Shown: in pieces, positions 45,084 through 54,729 of the stretch
Numbering within the stretch: the first letter of the stretch is position 1
Layout of the letters: every line of letters begins with the position of its first letter
Assembly (NCBI RefSeq): GCF_900774055.1
Contig: NZ_CAAGSW010000001.1
Span: 389,797 to 453,796, forward strand
DNA: 64,000 nucleotides
Source of the DNA: Methanococcoides sp. AM1
Lineage (GTDB): Archaea; Halobacteriota; Methanosarcinia; Methanosarcinales; Methanosarcinaceae
Direction: 5' to 3'
The notes under the pieces: generated by a model
The model's input: the letters and a program-made list of their open reading frames with translations, nothing else
The model's database searches: none
Told to the model about the DNA's origin: nothing
Program-made: the position numbers and the translations under genes

Positions 45084-45791
45084 TTATTGTAACATTGTAA
45101 CAGGGATAGAGCCATTGTGTAAAGCTGTAGCCACCAATGCGCCTTTGATACCTATATCCTCAAGCTGTTCGATGTCTTCTAAGCCCCTTACGCCTCCACC
45201 GAGAAGAACGTCGTGTTCACAAACATCTGCTATCAGACTTAAAAATTGTGCATCAAACCCCGCCGACGTTCCCACCATATCCATGTCAAGAAATATGACA
45301 TCATTGATATCAAGGCCGTTGACCATCTCAACTATCTCAAGTGGATCTTTAGGCATAGAAGGGTCTGAAGAGAGGATCACACCATCCTTTTTATCGATAC
45401 TGACATTTACCCTGGAAGGGTATTGTGAAGCTACCTTCGATATCGTGTCAAGTGAAGCTGTCTCGGTCCCCAGTACGGGATGGTCTGCAAGGTCTATTAC
45501 AGACATAATGTCCTCAAAAGAGGAAATTCCCGCATCCAGCATGACATTTGTCTGGTCTGAAACAGCCCTGATAACATCGAAGTTGATATCCGGTGCACCC
45601 TGACCCTGAAGACGGTTAAGGTCTGCAATATACACTTCTGCCGGCCTGAGACTGCGAACGATCTCCACAGGGTCCGATGTTGTGCATAGCATACTGGACT
45701 CATGTACCGGCCGGTACCTGCGACGGTCCCCGCCCTGTGCATGAACAGCATTATGATTATATACATCAAATACAAAGACGATTCGAAACAT
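45084..45791 (-). CDS. HisA/HisF-related TIM-barrel protein
   Basis: 235 residues, (beta/alpha)8. Motifs like those of HisA (VYIADLNRLQG, VMLDAGISSFED, DVIFLDMDMVGTSAGFD, DVLLGGGVRGLEDIEQL, GALVATALHNGSI) are present, but the family is the methanogen HisAF-related one, not histidine synthesis itself. It is divergent from mfnB with a 45-bp spacer, which suggests a role in methanofuran or a related cofactor pathway; this is inference. Confidence 0.82.
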   Translation of the reverse strand: MFRIVFVFDVYNHNAVHAQGGDRRRYRPVHESSMLCTTSDPVEIVRSLRPAEVYIADLNRLQGQGAPDINFDVIRAVSDQTNVMLDAGISSFEDIMSVIDLADHPVLGTETASLDTISKVASQYPSRVNVSIDKKDGVILSSDPSMPKDPLEIVEMVNGLDINDVIFLDMDMVGTSAGFDAQFLSLIADVCEHDVLLGGGVRGLEDIEQLEDIGIKGALVATALHNGSIPVTMLQ

Positions 45792-45836
45792 ATTTAATCG
45801 ATACTTTAGTTCATCCTATAAAAAAGAGGCCAATAT

Positions 45837-46529
45837 ATGAAATTACTCGTAAGTCCCATTAACACTGAAGAAGCGATATCCGCACTCAATGGCGGAGCAG
45901 ATGTAATTGATATCAAAAACCCAAAAGAAGGCTCATTAGGTGCAAATTTCCCATGGGTCATCAGAGATGTGAAAGAGGCAGTTGAGGGTAAAAAACCTAT
46001 CAGTGCCGCACTCGGTGACTTTAATTTCAAGCCCGGCACCGCAGCACTCGCCGCATACGGGGCTGCATCTGCAGGTGCGGACTATGTGAAGATCGGTCTC
46101 TACGACGTAAAGACCGAAGATCAGGCACTTGAAATGATGACCGGTATTGCCGAATCTTTAAAGGGAATGAACGTTAAGGTCGTTGCCTGTGGATATTCCG
46201 ATTATGAGCGTATCGACTCCATCGATCCGAAACTGCTCCCTGCTATTGGAGAGAAAGCAGGTGTGGACCTTGTTATGGTCGACACTGGTGTCAAGGACGG
46301 TCGCTCCACCTTCGAGTTCATGAGCGAAGAGGACCTTGTTGATTTCGTTAACGATGCACATGCACGCGGACTTGAGACTGCGATCGCAGGAACCATCAAA
46401 TTCGATGACATACCAGCATTAAAACGCATCCAGCCTACCATCATTGGTGTGCGCGGCATAGTCTGTGGCGGAGACCGCAGCACCACCATCAAACAGGAAC
46501 TTGTTGAGAAATTAAAGAGTGAGATCTGA
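45837..46529 (+). CDS. mfnB: (5-formylfuran-3-yl)methyl phosphate synthase
   Basis: 230 residues. The enzyme condenses two glyceraldehyde-3-phosphates into the furan precursor of methanofuran, the C1 carrier of the first step of methanogenesis. The N-terminus KLLVSPINTEEAISALNGGADVIDIKNPKEGSLGANFPWVI holds the catalytic Lys and Asp, and VRGIVCGGDRSTTI closes the barrel with the phosphate site. It is typical in length for DUF556. Confidence 0.93.
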   Translation: MKLLVSPINTEEAISALNGGADVIDIKNPKEGSLGANFPWVIRDVKEAVEGKKPISAALGDFNFKPGTAALAAYGAASAGADYVKIGLYDVKTEDQALEMMTGIAESLKGMNVKVVACGYSDYERIDSIDPKLLPAIGEKAGVDLVMVDTGVKDGRSTFEFMSEEDLVDFVNDAHARGLETAIAGTIKFDDIPALKRIQPTIIGVRGIVCGGDRSTTIKQELVEKLKSEI

Positions 46530-46676
46530 TAGGTCTCACACTATTTTTCTTTTGCAGAAGCTCTTCTGCATCATCTTTTATTTATACTATTACTGTAGAT
46601 TTTACTCTGTAGTGAATTTTGCAGATATTGCCTCTGGCACTGCCTTTCCTTCGATACTTCCCTACAGGTGACCGAT

Positions 46677-48872
46677 ATGTCCGAAGACCTTATTGTTCGT
46701 GTTGCAGAAGCAAACCATCGTGATGCAGGCAGAGGCATCGCCCGGCTTGCCAATGCCCTTATGCAAAGAATTGGTGCAGTAAGCGGGGACATCATCGAGA
46801 TCAAGAGCAAAAAAAGGACCTATGCGAGGGTTCTCCCAGCAAACATTGATGATGACGGGAAAAATATCATCCGCATCGACGGCAATCTGAGAAGCAATGC
46901 AAAGGTTGGAATCGATGATCAGGTAACTATCAGGAGAGTTATTGAAAAGGAAGCTGAAAGAATAACTCTTGCACCCACCCGGGCCTTCCCGCAGGAAAGA
47001 CTTTCACGCTCAATACACCGTAATCTGGAAGGACGACCACTGGAAAGAGGACAGCGTATCAGGATAGAGACAGTTAACAATCCTCTTACCTTTATTGTCA
47101 AGTCTACAGTACCACCGGGCCCCGTTGTTGTGGCGCGTACCACTCACATCGTAATGGACAAGCCAACTGCTGAAACAGATATCAGCGAGGGAGTTTCCTA
47201 CGAGGATATCGGCGGCCTGAAACGGGAACTGGGACTGATGCGCGAGATGATAGAACTTCCTCTGCGCCATCCGGAACTTTTTGACAAGCTAGGTGTTGAT
47301 CCTCCAAAAGGGGTACTGCTCTACGGCCCTCCCGGCACAGGCAAGACCATGATAGCAAAAGCTGTTGCCAGTGAGAGTGAAGCGAACTTCATTCCGATCA
47401 GCGGACCTGAGATCATATCCAAATACTATGGGGAGAGTGAGCAGAAGCTCCGCGAGATATTCGAAAGCGCAGAAAAAGAAGGTCCATCCATAATCTTTAT
47501 CGACGAGATAGATTCCATCGCACCAAAACGTGACGACGTTGTCGGAGAAGTAGAACGAAGAGTTGTCGCCCAACTGCTCTCACTTATGGACGGATTGAAG
47601 AGCAGAGGAAAAGTTATAGTTATAGCGGCTACAAACCGCCCGAACTCCATTGACCAGGCATTGCGCCGCGGCGGGCGGTTCGACCGTGAGATCGAGATAG
47701 GGATCCCGGACAGGGGCGGTCGACTGCAAGTACTCTACGTCCATACCCGTGGAATGCCCATCGAAAAAAGCATGCGTCTTGATATGATCGCTGATATGAC
47801 CCACGGTTTCGTAGGAGCTGACCTGTCATCCCTATGTAAAGAAGCAGCAATGCATGCCCTTCGCAGGATGCTACCCCTGATAAGTATAGAAGAGGAGATC
47901 CCACCTGAGATAATGGAACAGCTAGAGGTTACTGAATCTGACTTTATCGAAGCGCATCGGAACATCGAACCATCTGCACTGCGGGAAGTGTTCGTAGAGG
48001 TCCCGCATGTCATGTGGGATGACATCGGTGGATTGGAACAGGCAAAACAGGAACTGATCGAGGCTGTGGAATGGCCTCTGAAATACCCGGACATATTCGA
48101 AAGCCTGAACACCAGCCCGCCAAGAGGAATACTGCTTTTTGGACCACCGGGAACCGGAAAGACACTTCTTGCAAAGGCTGTTGCAAACGAAAGTGAGGCT
48201 AATTTCATAAGTATCAAGGGACCAGAACTTCTCAGCAAGTACGTGGGAGAATCCGAGAAAGCGGTCCGGGAAACATTCAGAAAAGCAAAACAGGCAGCTC
48301 CAACAGTTATTTTCTTTGATGAGCTTGACTCCATGGTCCCAAAGCGAGGAATGGGTCTTGAGTCACAGGCAACTGAACGTGTTGTTAGCCAGATACTTAC
48401 TGAGATCGATGGTATAGAGGAGATGAAGGACATTGTGGTCGTTGCTGCCACCAACCGTCCGGACATTATCGATCCTGCACTTTTAAGACCCGGTCGTTTT
48501 GACAGGCTCATCTATGTAAAAGCACCTGAAAGGGAAGAACGTATCAAGATATTCAACATCCATCTTGCCGGCAAGCCCCTCTCAGATGACATTAGCCCTT
48601 CCGAGCTTGCTGATATGTCACAAGGTTATGTTGGTGCCGATATCGAAGCAGTTTGCAGGGAAGCTGCAATGATGGCATTGAGAGAGAACATCAAACCGAA
48701 AATGACAAAGGAAGAAATTTATGAAGCAGCCAGAAGGATAGTGCTTCAGACATCACATTTCAGGAAAGCAATATCGCGCGTCAGGCCCTCTACATCAAAT
48801 CGTGAGATGGAGATGTATGTCGAAACTGCCTGCATGTTCTCAAGATCAGAAGATGAAGAAAATAGAGACTGA
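46677..48872 (+). CDS. Cdc48/VCP-like AAA ATPase
   Basis: 731 residues from ATG 46677 with GGTGA upstream. Order: double-psi-barrel N-domain (1-180, [17 protein letters not shown]), D1 with Walker [14 protein letters not shown] and Walker [16 protein letters not shown]2 with [13 protein letters not shown] and [15 protein letters not shown], each with arginine fingers ([24 protein letters not shown]). It is an unfoldase that feeds the proteasome in archaea. A short helical C-terminus ends SEDEENRD; the usual HbYX motif for proteasome docking is not visible. Confidence 0.96.
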   Translation: MSEDLIVRVAEANHRDAGRGIARLANALMQRIGAVSGDIIEIKSKKRTYARVLPANIDDDGKNIIRIDGNLRSNAKVGIDDQVTIRRVIEKEAERITLAPTRAFPQERLSRSIHRNLEGRPLERGQRIRIETVNNPLTFIVKSTVPPGPVVVARTTHIVMDKPTAETDISEGVSYEDIGGLKRELGLMREMIELPLRHPELFDKLGVDPPKGVLLYGPPGTGKTMIAKAVASESEANFIPISGPEIISKYYGESEQKLREIFESAEKEGPSIIFIDEIDSIAPKRDDVVGEVERRVVAQLLSLMDGLKSRGKVIVIAATNRPNSIDQALRRGGRFDREIEIGIPDRGGRLQVLYVHTRGMPIEKSMRLDMIADMTHGFVGADLSSLCKEAAMHALRRMLPLISIEEEIPPEIMEQLEVTESDFIEAHRNIEPSALREVFVEVPHVMWDDIGGLEQAKQELIEAVEWPLKYPDIFESLNTSPPRGILLFGPPGTGKTLLAKAVANESEANFISIKGPELLSKYVGESEKAVRETFRKAKQAAPTVIFFDELDSMVPKRGMGLESQATERVVSQILTEIDGIEEMKDIVVVAATNRPDIIDPALLRPGRFDRLIYVKAPEREERIKIFNIHLAGKPLSDDISPSELADMSQGYVGADIEAVCREAAMMALRENIKPKMTKEEIYEAARRIVLQTSHFRKAISRVRPSTSNREMEMYVETACMFSRSEDEENRD

Positions 48873-48929
48873 GGGAAAAGAGAATAAGAGTCTAAATACA
48901 GATATTGTATCACTTTAGGGGGAGTAACA

Positions 48930-49625
48930 ACGTTAAGACAAAGATTTGTAATAGATACTACCGCTCTGACCGATCTTCAGACTCGGGAAATGATGGGGAT
49001 CGATGATCTTTGTGAGGGGATGCGGACAATACTGGAACTGATCGCTGAATCAAGGCTCCATCTGCAGATCAGCTGTTATGTTCCGTTCCCGTCTGTATAC
49101 AAGGAACTTCATGAGTTTGCAAAGAACAACGATTGTGATGATGAGGTTATTGCAAAGATAGATACATGGCTCGTTAAAAAGGCACCGGACAGGCATGATG
49201 TGAAGATACCATCCCATATTTTCCACGAGTATGTTGCATATATGCGCGAGCGCATCAACAAAGGTATGAACGTAGCAGAAGAAGCAATCAGGGAAGCATC
49301 CATACAATGCCTTTCTGTCAATCCCGAAACTGATGCCGGCTATGACATGGATAATGTGATCGATCGCGAGCTTATTGGTGGCATTGTAGGCAAGTTCAGG
49401 AACAAGTATCGTTCAGCACTTCGCTATGGCATCCTTGACAGCGCACCGGACATTGATGTGCTTCTGCTTGCAAAAGAATTGGATGCCGCAGTTGTTGCAA
49501 GTGATTATGGTATCCAGAAATGGGCAGAACAACTTGGGGTCAGGTTCGTACCTGCAACAACATTTCCCATGATGCTACAGGAATATCTTAAGCACACGCC
49601 TTCGAACGAGAAATTCAAAAAGTGA
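48930..49625 (+). CDS. RNA ligase partner protein (PIN domain), with apparent ACG start
   Basis: From ACG 48930 the protein has 231 residues. The first PIN-domain strand, [19 protein letters not shown], lies upstream of the first in-frame ATG (48990); stopping there would remove the catalytic Asp. No ATG, GTG or TTG occurs between the in-frame stop at 48885 and that strand, but ACG sits six bases after AGGGGGAG, exactly where family members begin. The rest ([43 protein letters not shown]) is the RNA-ligase-partner family, linked elsewhere to an archaeal ATP-dependent RNA ligase. That ligase is not adjacent. A mutation or sequencing error of ATG is the alternative. Confidence 0.8.
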   Translation, partial: TLRQRFVIDTTALTDLQTREMMGIDDLCEGMRTILELIAESRLHLQISCYVPFPSVYKELHEFAKNNDCDDEVIAKIDTWLVKKAPDRHDVKIPSHIFHEYVAYMRERINKGMNVAEEAIREASIQCLSVNPETDAGYDMDNVIDRELIGGIVGKFRNKYRSALRYGILDSAPDIDVLLLAKELDAAVVASDYGIQKWAEQLGVRFVPATTFPMMLQEYLKHTPSNEKFKK

Positions 49626-49628
49626 GTT

Positions 49629-50474
49629 TTAAGCACCGACGATAAACGAGACCAATGCGAAAAGCATTGCGAACTTGAATAGTTTTGAAGAGCGTGCAGC
49701 ATTATTTTTTCCAAGGATCTGATAGACCGCCAGGAGGAAGAATATGTCTGCAATTGCCACAACGAAAAGATATCTTTCGTTCAGTATTGATTGAAGATAG
49801 GGTACAGGACTTGCCAGCATGGCAATAAAACCAAAAGCTGCTGCCACATAGGATGCTTTTTTTGACCCCATGACGATCGGTAATGTTCTTGCACCTTCTT
49901 TTTTGTCACCCTCCACATCCTCTATGTCCTTTACGATCTCACGGGCAATTGTGGCAAGGCTTGCCAGCAGGAAAAGAACGACCACTGCCTTAAGGCCTTC
50001 CATACCGAAAACTGCACCACCGAAAAGGAATGTGGAACCTGTAAGGTAACCTACCGAAGCATTGCCGAAGAAGGGAGTTCTTTTCAGGCTCTTTGCATAG
50101 AGTATCAGAACCAGTGAATTGAGCATGGCAATGATGCCACAAAGCACATTGACAAGAAATGCCATTGCGATCCCTGCACCAAAAAGTATGAGAGAGAAAT
50201 AAAGGGCACTCTTTAATGGAACCCTGCCAGAGGGGATCGGTCTTGAAGGTTTGTTCACGGTATCGATGTCGATATCGAAATAGTCATTAAGCCCGTTTCC
50301 GGCACCTGTCACGAAAAAGACGATGAAAAATACAAGAGATGCATCATAAAATGAAATTGAGGCAGCTGAACCTGCTGATGAAAGAATGTTGTAAGCTATA
50401 AGGACACCAACCATTGTAGCAAAAGCTGCCATTGCACAATTGCCAGCACGCATAAGTTCGAGATAAGATCGCAT
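49629..50474 (-). CDS. Digeranylgeranylglyceryl phosphate synthase (UbiA family)
   Basis: 281 residues with about nine membrane helices. The first Asp-rich motif [21 protein letters not shown] (about 64-84) and second [17 protein letters not shown] are the prenyl diphosphate Mg sites. This archaeal UbiA member attaches the second geranylgeranyl chain, working with GGGP synthase at 27.5 kb. Other UbiA enzymes of methanogens (e.g. methanophenazine) are possible, but the sequence pattern is the DGGGP type. It converges on the PIN-domain gene with a 3-bp gap. Confidence 0.9.
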   Translation of the reverse strand: MRSYLELMRAGNCAMAAFATMVGVLIAYNILSSAGSAASISFYDASLVFFIVFFVTGAGNGLNDYFDIDIDTVNKPSRPIPSGRVPLKSALYFSLILFGAGIAMAFLVNVLCGIIAMLNSLVLILYAKSLKRTPFFGNASVGYLTGSTFLFGGAVFGMEGLKAVVVLFLLASLATIAREIVKDIEDVEGDKKEGARTLPIVMGSKKASYVAAAFGFIAMLASPVPYLQSILNERYLFVVAIADIFFLLAVYQILGKNNAARSSKLFKFAMLFALVSFIVGA

Positions 50475-50497
50475 CTTTATGTCCCCATTAAATAAAG

Positions 50498-51418
50498 TTA
50501 CCTGCTGCGCCTGACCTCTAGCATACGATCAAGAGACTGTTTTGCATGCAAGCGAATATCTTCCGGCACGGTCACAATGTGTTCCATGTTCTCCAGTGAA
50601 TACAGTACTGCTTCCAGATTTATCATCTTCATGTCAGAGCAGAAGGCAAATTTAGAAACAGGATAGAATCTTTTTCCGGGGTTCTCAAGCTCTAACTGGT
50701 GCATTATTCCCTGCTCTGTGGAAATAATAAAATCATTGCATGAAGAATCCTTTGCATACTTCAGCATACCTGTGGTACTGAACACATGGTCTGCATCCTC
50801 AAGCACCTGAAAGCGGCATTCTGGATGTGCCATTATTTCTGCATCCGGATGGTCGTGTATTGCCATCAGAGCATCCTCTTCAAGTATCTGGTTGTGCACA
50901 GGGCAGTAACCATCCCACGGAATTATCTTCTTGTCAGTGTGCTTTGCGACATAAGCTGCAAGGTTCTTGTCAGGAACAAAGATGATCTCATCCGCATCCA
51001 ATGAATTCACAACTTCCACTGCATTGGCCGATGTACAGCAAATATCACTTTCAGCCTTGACATCAGCCCTTGTATTAACATAACAGACCACCATTGCATC
51101 TGGGTACTCTTTTTTCATCTCACGAAGAGAAGGTACATCCACCATTGCCGCCATGGGACAATTCGCATCTGCATCCGGCATAAGCACTGTCTTTTCAGGA
51201 GAGAGGATCGCAGCGCTTTCAGCCATGAAACTTACACCGCAAAACACGATCACATCGGCATCCTGATCAACTGCTTCCTGACTCAATCCAAGGGAATCGC
51301 CTACAAAATCTGCAATATCCTGAACTTCATCACGTGCATAGCAATGAGCCAGGATCACGGCATTGCGCTCTTTTTTTAACGATCTGATCTTATTGATGAT
51401 GGTTTGCCTGTCCTGCAT
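50498..51418 (-). CDS. nadA: Quinolinate synthase
   Basis: 306 residues. NadA condenses iminoaspartate with dihydroxyacetone phosphate using a [4Fe-4S] cluster. The three ligating cysteines are in the [18 protein letters not shown] and [10 protein letters not shown] segments, and [27 protein letters not shown] is the N-terminal signature. It follows nadX by 109 bp in the same direction. nadC diverges upstream of nadX, completing de novo NAD synthesis. Confidence 0.96.
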   Translation of the reverse strand: MQDRQTIINKIRSLKKERNAVILAHCYARDEVQDIADFVGDSLGLSQEAVDQDADVIVFCGVSFMAESAAILSPEKTVLMPDADANCPMAAMVDVPSLREMKKEYPDAMVVCYVNTRADVKAESDICCTSANAVEVVNSLDADEIIFVPDKNLAAYVAKHTDKKIIPWDGYCPVHNQILEEDALMAIHDHPDAEIMAHPECRFQVLEDADHVFSTTGMLKYAKDSSCNDFIISTEQGIMHQLELENPGKRFYPVSKFAFCSDMKMINLEAVLYSLENMEHIVTVPEDIRLHAKQSLDRMLEVRRSR

Positions 51419-51526
51419 ATGATCACTTGATTTTTCAATTTTGTAGCTGGTTACTACATGTTAATGAATGTTGATGGACCGAGCTACAATAACTAAGGAT
51501 TAAACATTTTTGCCCCAACGGACCTA

Positions 51527-52342
51527 TCATGTACCTACCTGAAGTGGAGATGCGATCTTCTTTAATGTGGATATCGCTGACAAGGCAGCCAGATAACTTG
51601 TTTTGGGGTTTGTCGGGGCCGGGACGTTCTCCACACGGCTTGTGAACATTCCGAACTCTCCTTCTACGGTAATTTCATGGATGTTCCTTGAAAGTGCAGG
51701 ATTTGCAACGATCTTGACCTTTGTTCTATCAAAACCGATACCTGCAATGCTCAGGGATGCTGCAACATTAACATTGGCAGGAAAAGCTTTGACAGCTTCG
51801 GACGCCATGCCATCAAATATTACGGTCTTTCCTGTGATAGCATCAAGGTCTATGTTGTTCTGGATAACATAGGGTGCTCCTGCAAGGCTTCTGGGATGCT
51901 TCTCCGTGGTCAGTGTCACCGAATGGATCGTTTTTGCAGATGCAGATTTTAAGCCATCGAGACCTGCAATTGCTCCTGAGGGGAGGTATACCTTGCAGTC
52001 ATACTCCTTTGCAAGGTCAGTGGTCATTTTAAGGAGATTCTGGTCAGCAAAAGCTCCCACACTTATAGACATGACATCACACTTTGCATGCAGGGCAGTA
52101 GGAACTACTTCGTAGACTGCCTGCTGGGACGCACATTCTACCACAAGATCAACGTGCTTTACCATCTCTACGATCTCAAGAACTTTCGGATCCATGTTCC
52201 TGAGCTGTTCTTTCAAATCAATTGTTGCCTGTTCGTGTCTGTCATACACTGCATACAGTTCGACATCTATGTGGCCGGAATCGATAGCTTTGCAAAGTTC
52301 GGTACCGATAGCTCCACATCCGAACACTCCGATCTTTAGCAT
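51527..52342 (-). CDS. nadX: L-aspartate dehydrogenase
   Basis: 271 residues. It oxidises aspartate to iminoaspartate with NAD(P), replacing NadB in anaerobes. Rossmann motif IGVFGCGAIGTEL at residues 4-16, SISVGAFAD, LPSGAIAGLDGLKSA and the C-terminal GEFGMFTSRVENVPAPTNPKTSYLAALSA are those of AspDH. GGAGTCC precedes the ATG. It is the first gene of nadX-nadA. Confidence 0.94.
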   Translation of the reverse strand: MLKIGVFGCGAIGTELCKAIDSGHIDVELYAVYDRHEQATIDLKEQLRNMDPKVLEIVEMVKHVDLVVECASQQAVYEVVPTALHAKCDVMSISVGAFADQNLLKMTTDLAKEYDCKVYLPSGAIAGLDGLKSASAKTIHSVTLTTEKHPRSLAGAPYVIQNNIDLDAITGKTVIFDGMASEAVKAFPANVNVAASLSIAGIGFDRTKVKIVANPALSRNIHEITVEGEFGMFTSRVENVPAPTNPKTSYLAALSAISTLKKIASPLQVGT

Positions 52343-52394
52343 TCTGGACTCCTTATGAATATTTTATTAATTCGATAATGGTTAGTTGAATATC

Positions 52395-52415
52395 GGTCGA
52401 CCTATAAGTTCGACC
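52395..52415. promoter_or_regulatory. Palindromic site over shared TATA region of nad genes
   Basis: GGTCGA (52395-52400) and TCGACC (52410-52415) flank CCTATAAGT, which reads as a TATA-like element on both strands. It sits midway between nadX (start 52342) and nadC (start 52478). The geometry fits a repressor that blocks both promoters, as expected for NAD biosynthesis control. Confidence 0.45.
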
Positions 52416-52477
52416 ATGGTATTCCAAAATACTCTAAAAGCATATAAACCTCTTGAGGCATTAATATATGTGGTAAT

Positions 52478-53314
52478 ATGATACTGAACTGTGAGATAGA
52501 ACGATTCATCAGTGAAGATCTTGGGGCTAATGATATTTCCTGCACCCTTGTTCCTGAAACAAAGATCAATGCGATCATTTTTGCAAAAGAGGATTGTGTT
52601 GTCGCAGGGATCGAAGTTGCACAAAGGATAATGGAATACTTTGGTATCCAGACAAATACGGAACTTGTGGAAGGGGATGAGATCAAAGCAGGGGATACGA
52701 TCTTTGAAGTAACTGGAAATTCCGTAGCAATATTACGCGCCGAACGCCTTGTCCTGAACTTCCTGGGACATCTTACCGGAATTGCAACATTGACCCACAA
52801 ATATGTACAGACGGTCAGGCAGTATTCAGATACAAAGGTGGCCGGGACCAGAAAAACAACTCCGGGGATAAGAAAGTTCGAAAAGCTTGCTATCATTGCA
52901 GGTGGAGGAGACCCTCACAGGTTCGATCTTTCAGATGCCATTATGATCAAGGACAACCACATAAATGCCATGGGTCTTGAGAACGCAATTGTCTCTGCTA
53001 AAAAACTGGCTGGATTTACACAGAAGATCGATGTGGAAGTCGAGACAGCAGAAGATGCGGTCACAGCAGCACGACTGGGTGTTGATATTATCATGTTCGA
53101 CAATATGTTACCCGAACAGGTGATCCATACGCTGGAAGAATTGAAACGGGAAGGAGTCAGGGATGATGTTATCATTGAGGTTTCAGGAGGTATAAACCTG
53201 GATAACATTTCAGAATATGCCAAGACAGGCGTTGATGTGATATCTATTGGTTCACTTGTGCATAAAGCAGAGTGGACAGATGTCAGTCTTGAATTTATAG
53301 AAACTGATACGTGA
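52478..53314 (+). CDS. nadC: Nicotinate-nucleotide diphosphorylase (carboxylating)
   Basis: 278 residues. It converts quinolinate and PRPP to nicotinate mononucleotide. Motifs: LNFLGHLTGIATLTHKYVQ, AGTRKTTPGIRKFEK (substrate Arg/Lys), GGGDPHRFDLSDAIMIKDNHI and the barrel end VIIEVSGGINLDNI and VDVISIGSLVHKA. It diverges from nadX-nadA with the palindromic site between them. Confidence 0.96.
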   Translation: MILNCEIERFISEDLGANDISCTLVPETKINAIIFAKEDCVVAGIEVAQRIMEYFGIQTNTELVEGDEIKAGDTIFEVTGNSVAILRAERLVLNFLGHLTGIATLTHKYVQTVRQYSDTKVAGTRKTTPGIRKFEKLAIIAGGGDPHRFDLSDAIMIKDNHINAMGLENAIVSAKKLAGFTQKIDVEVETAEDAVTAARLGVDIIMFDNMLPEQVIHTLEELKREGVRDDVIIEVSGGINLDNISEYAKTGVDVISIGSLVHKAEWTDVSLEFIETDT

Positions 53315-53422
53315 TGCCATTATCACAAACTATTTATTGGATTCTTATATTGTATTGATGCTGGTAGAGTATATACTATAAAATACTATTAAATTACAAT
53401 TTACTTCTGCGTCGAGGGAATT

Positions 53423-54673
53423 ATGTTTCGGTCTAAAAATTTGTTTGTGACGATAGTGGCAATAACATTGATAGCTTTGATGTTCACATCGAGTGCATCT
53501 GCCAAAGATATCCTGTTCAATGGAACCATAGAAGAAGGAGATGGATACCAGATCAATAATATTGTGATTGATGTGGCCGAGGTCTTTGTAGATGCCGGGA
53601 CCTGCGTCTTTAAAGTGTATGATCAGGAGGAGTTGATACATGATAAGATGCTTAATGAAGGCAATTCATACTCTTTTGATGTGGAAGAAGGGACTATTGA
53701 ATTCACATTAGACTCCGTGATCGGGGGACTGGTACCACATGCAAAAGTATCTATTACCATAGATGATGACAATTCCGTTTATCTGGAACAGGTCGTTGAT
53801 GGTGGCCATGATAAAGCAAAGTATTCAGGCACACCTGAACTGAAGATCACAAAGGAAGTAAGTTCCTATAGTGTAGAAAAGGGTGATGTTGTCACGATCA
53901 AAGTTGTGGTAAGGAACGACGGAGATGGAAGAGCTACTGAAGTTCGTTTCACTGATCCGAAGCCTGCCGGCTTCATCTTGCAGGAGATAACTCTTGAAGA
54001 GACCGGAACAATGTCAATCGACAAATATGAGGAGAGAACAATTTTCCTCTATAAGCTGCAGGCAAATGAAGCAGGAACATTTGAACTTAAGCCCACTGTT
54101 GCAACCTACTCTAATGAAGCAGAACTGGACTTCCCGCAAGCTACCTCGAACAGACCTGTTGTAACGGTCACAGGTGAAGACAAAATGGCAGAACTTGAGT
54201 TCACCACTACAATGGATGCCAGAAGCGTACAAAGAGGCGATGATGTAGAGGTCACGATCAATATCAAAAATACAGGAGAGGCTGCTGCAAATGGTGTCAT
54301 ATTGAACATCCGGGTTCCGGAAGGACTTGATTTTGAAGGTAGTAGTGATAACATCGAAATGATCAACAATGTACCAAAGGTATATATTGAGAACTTCGGC
54401 CTGAACCAGGAAAAAGAGATCAAATATAATATCAAGCCAACTGAAGTGGGAACTTATACTATTACGACAGAATACTCATACCAATATGAAAGTGGCAGCT
54501 CCACAGGATCAGAGGTTGTAAGCGGAGAGTTTACGACAAGCCCACTCGATGTGGCCAGAGGAGACACTGATGTGCTTTTCGAACAGCCCTGGTATACATA
54601 TGCAGTCCCATTAGTATTCATTCTCGCCATAGGAGGATGGATCGTCTACCGATCAAGGCAATACAAATACTGA
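53423..54673 (+). CDS. Cell-surface protein with CARDB/DUF11-like repeats and C-terminal membrane anchor
   Basis: 416 residues. Signal peptide (about 1-28, ending SSASA), then an S-layer-like beta domain (30-140) and two Ig-like COG1361/CARDB-type repeats: SSYSVEKGDVVTIKVVVRNDGDGRATEVRFTD (from 153) and DARSVQRGDDVEVTINIKNTGEAAANGVILNI (from 275). A single membrane helix near the C-terminus (YAVPLVFILAIGGWIVY) ends in the charged YRSRQYKY. It is an extracellular, membrane-anchored protein. The FtsZ-like gene begins 57 bp downstream, so the two may be co-expressed. Confidence 0.82.
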   Translation: MFRSKNLFVTIVAITLIALMFTSSASAKDILFNGTIEEGDGYQINNIVIDVAEVFVDAGTCVFKVYDQEELIHDKMLNEGNSYSFDVEEGTIEFTLDSVIGGLVPHAKVSITIDDDNSVYLEQVVDGGHDKAKYSGTPELKITKEVSSYSVEKGDVVTIKVVVRNDGDGRATEVRFTDPKPAGFILQEITLEETGTMSIDKYEERTIFLYKLQANEAGTFELKPTVATYSNEAELDFPQATSNRPVVTVTGEDKMAELEFTTTMDARSVQRGDDVEVTINIKNTGEAAANGVILNIRVPEGLDFEGSSDNIEMINNVPKVYIENFGLNQEKEIKYNIKPTEVGTYTITTEYSYQYESGSSTGSEVVSGEFTTSPLDVARGDTDVLFEQPWYTYAVPLVFILAIGGWIVYRSRQYKY

Positions 54674-54729
54674 TCACCAGCTAACTTCATAATGAATGTT
54701 TCAAGAGAATTTAAATCTGGAGGAATTAT

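Noticed and set aside
47735-48511. 258-codon antisense ORF inside cdc48
   Set aside because: Ser-rich shadow of the well-supported AAA ATPase.
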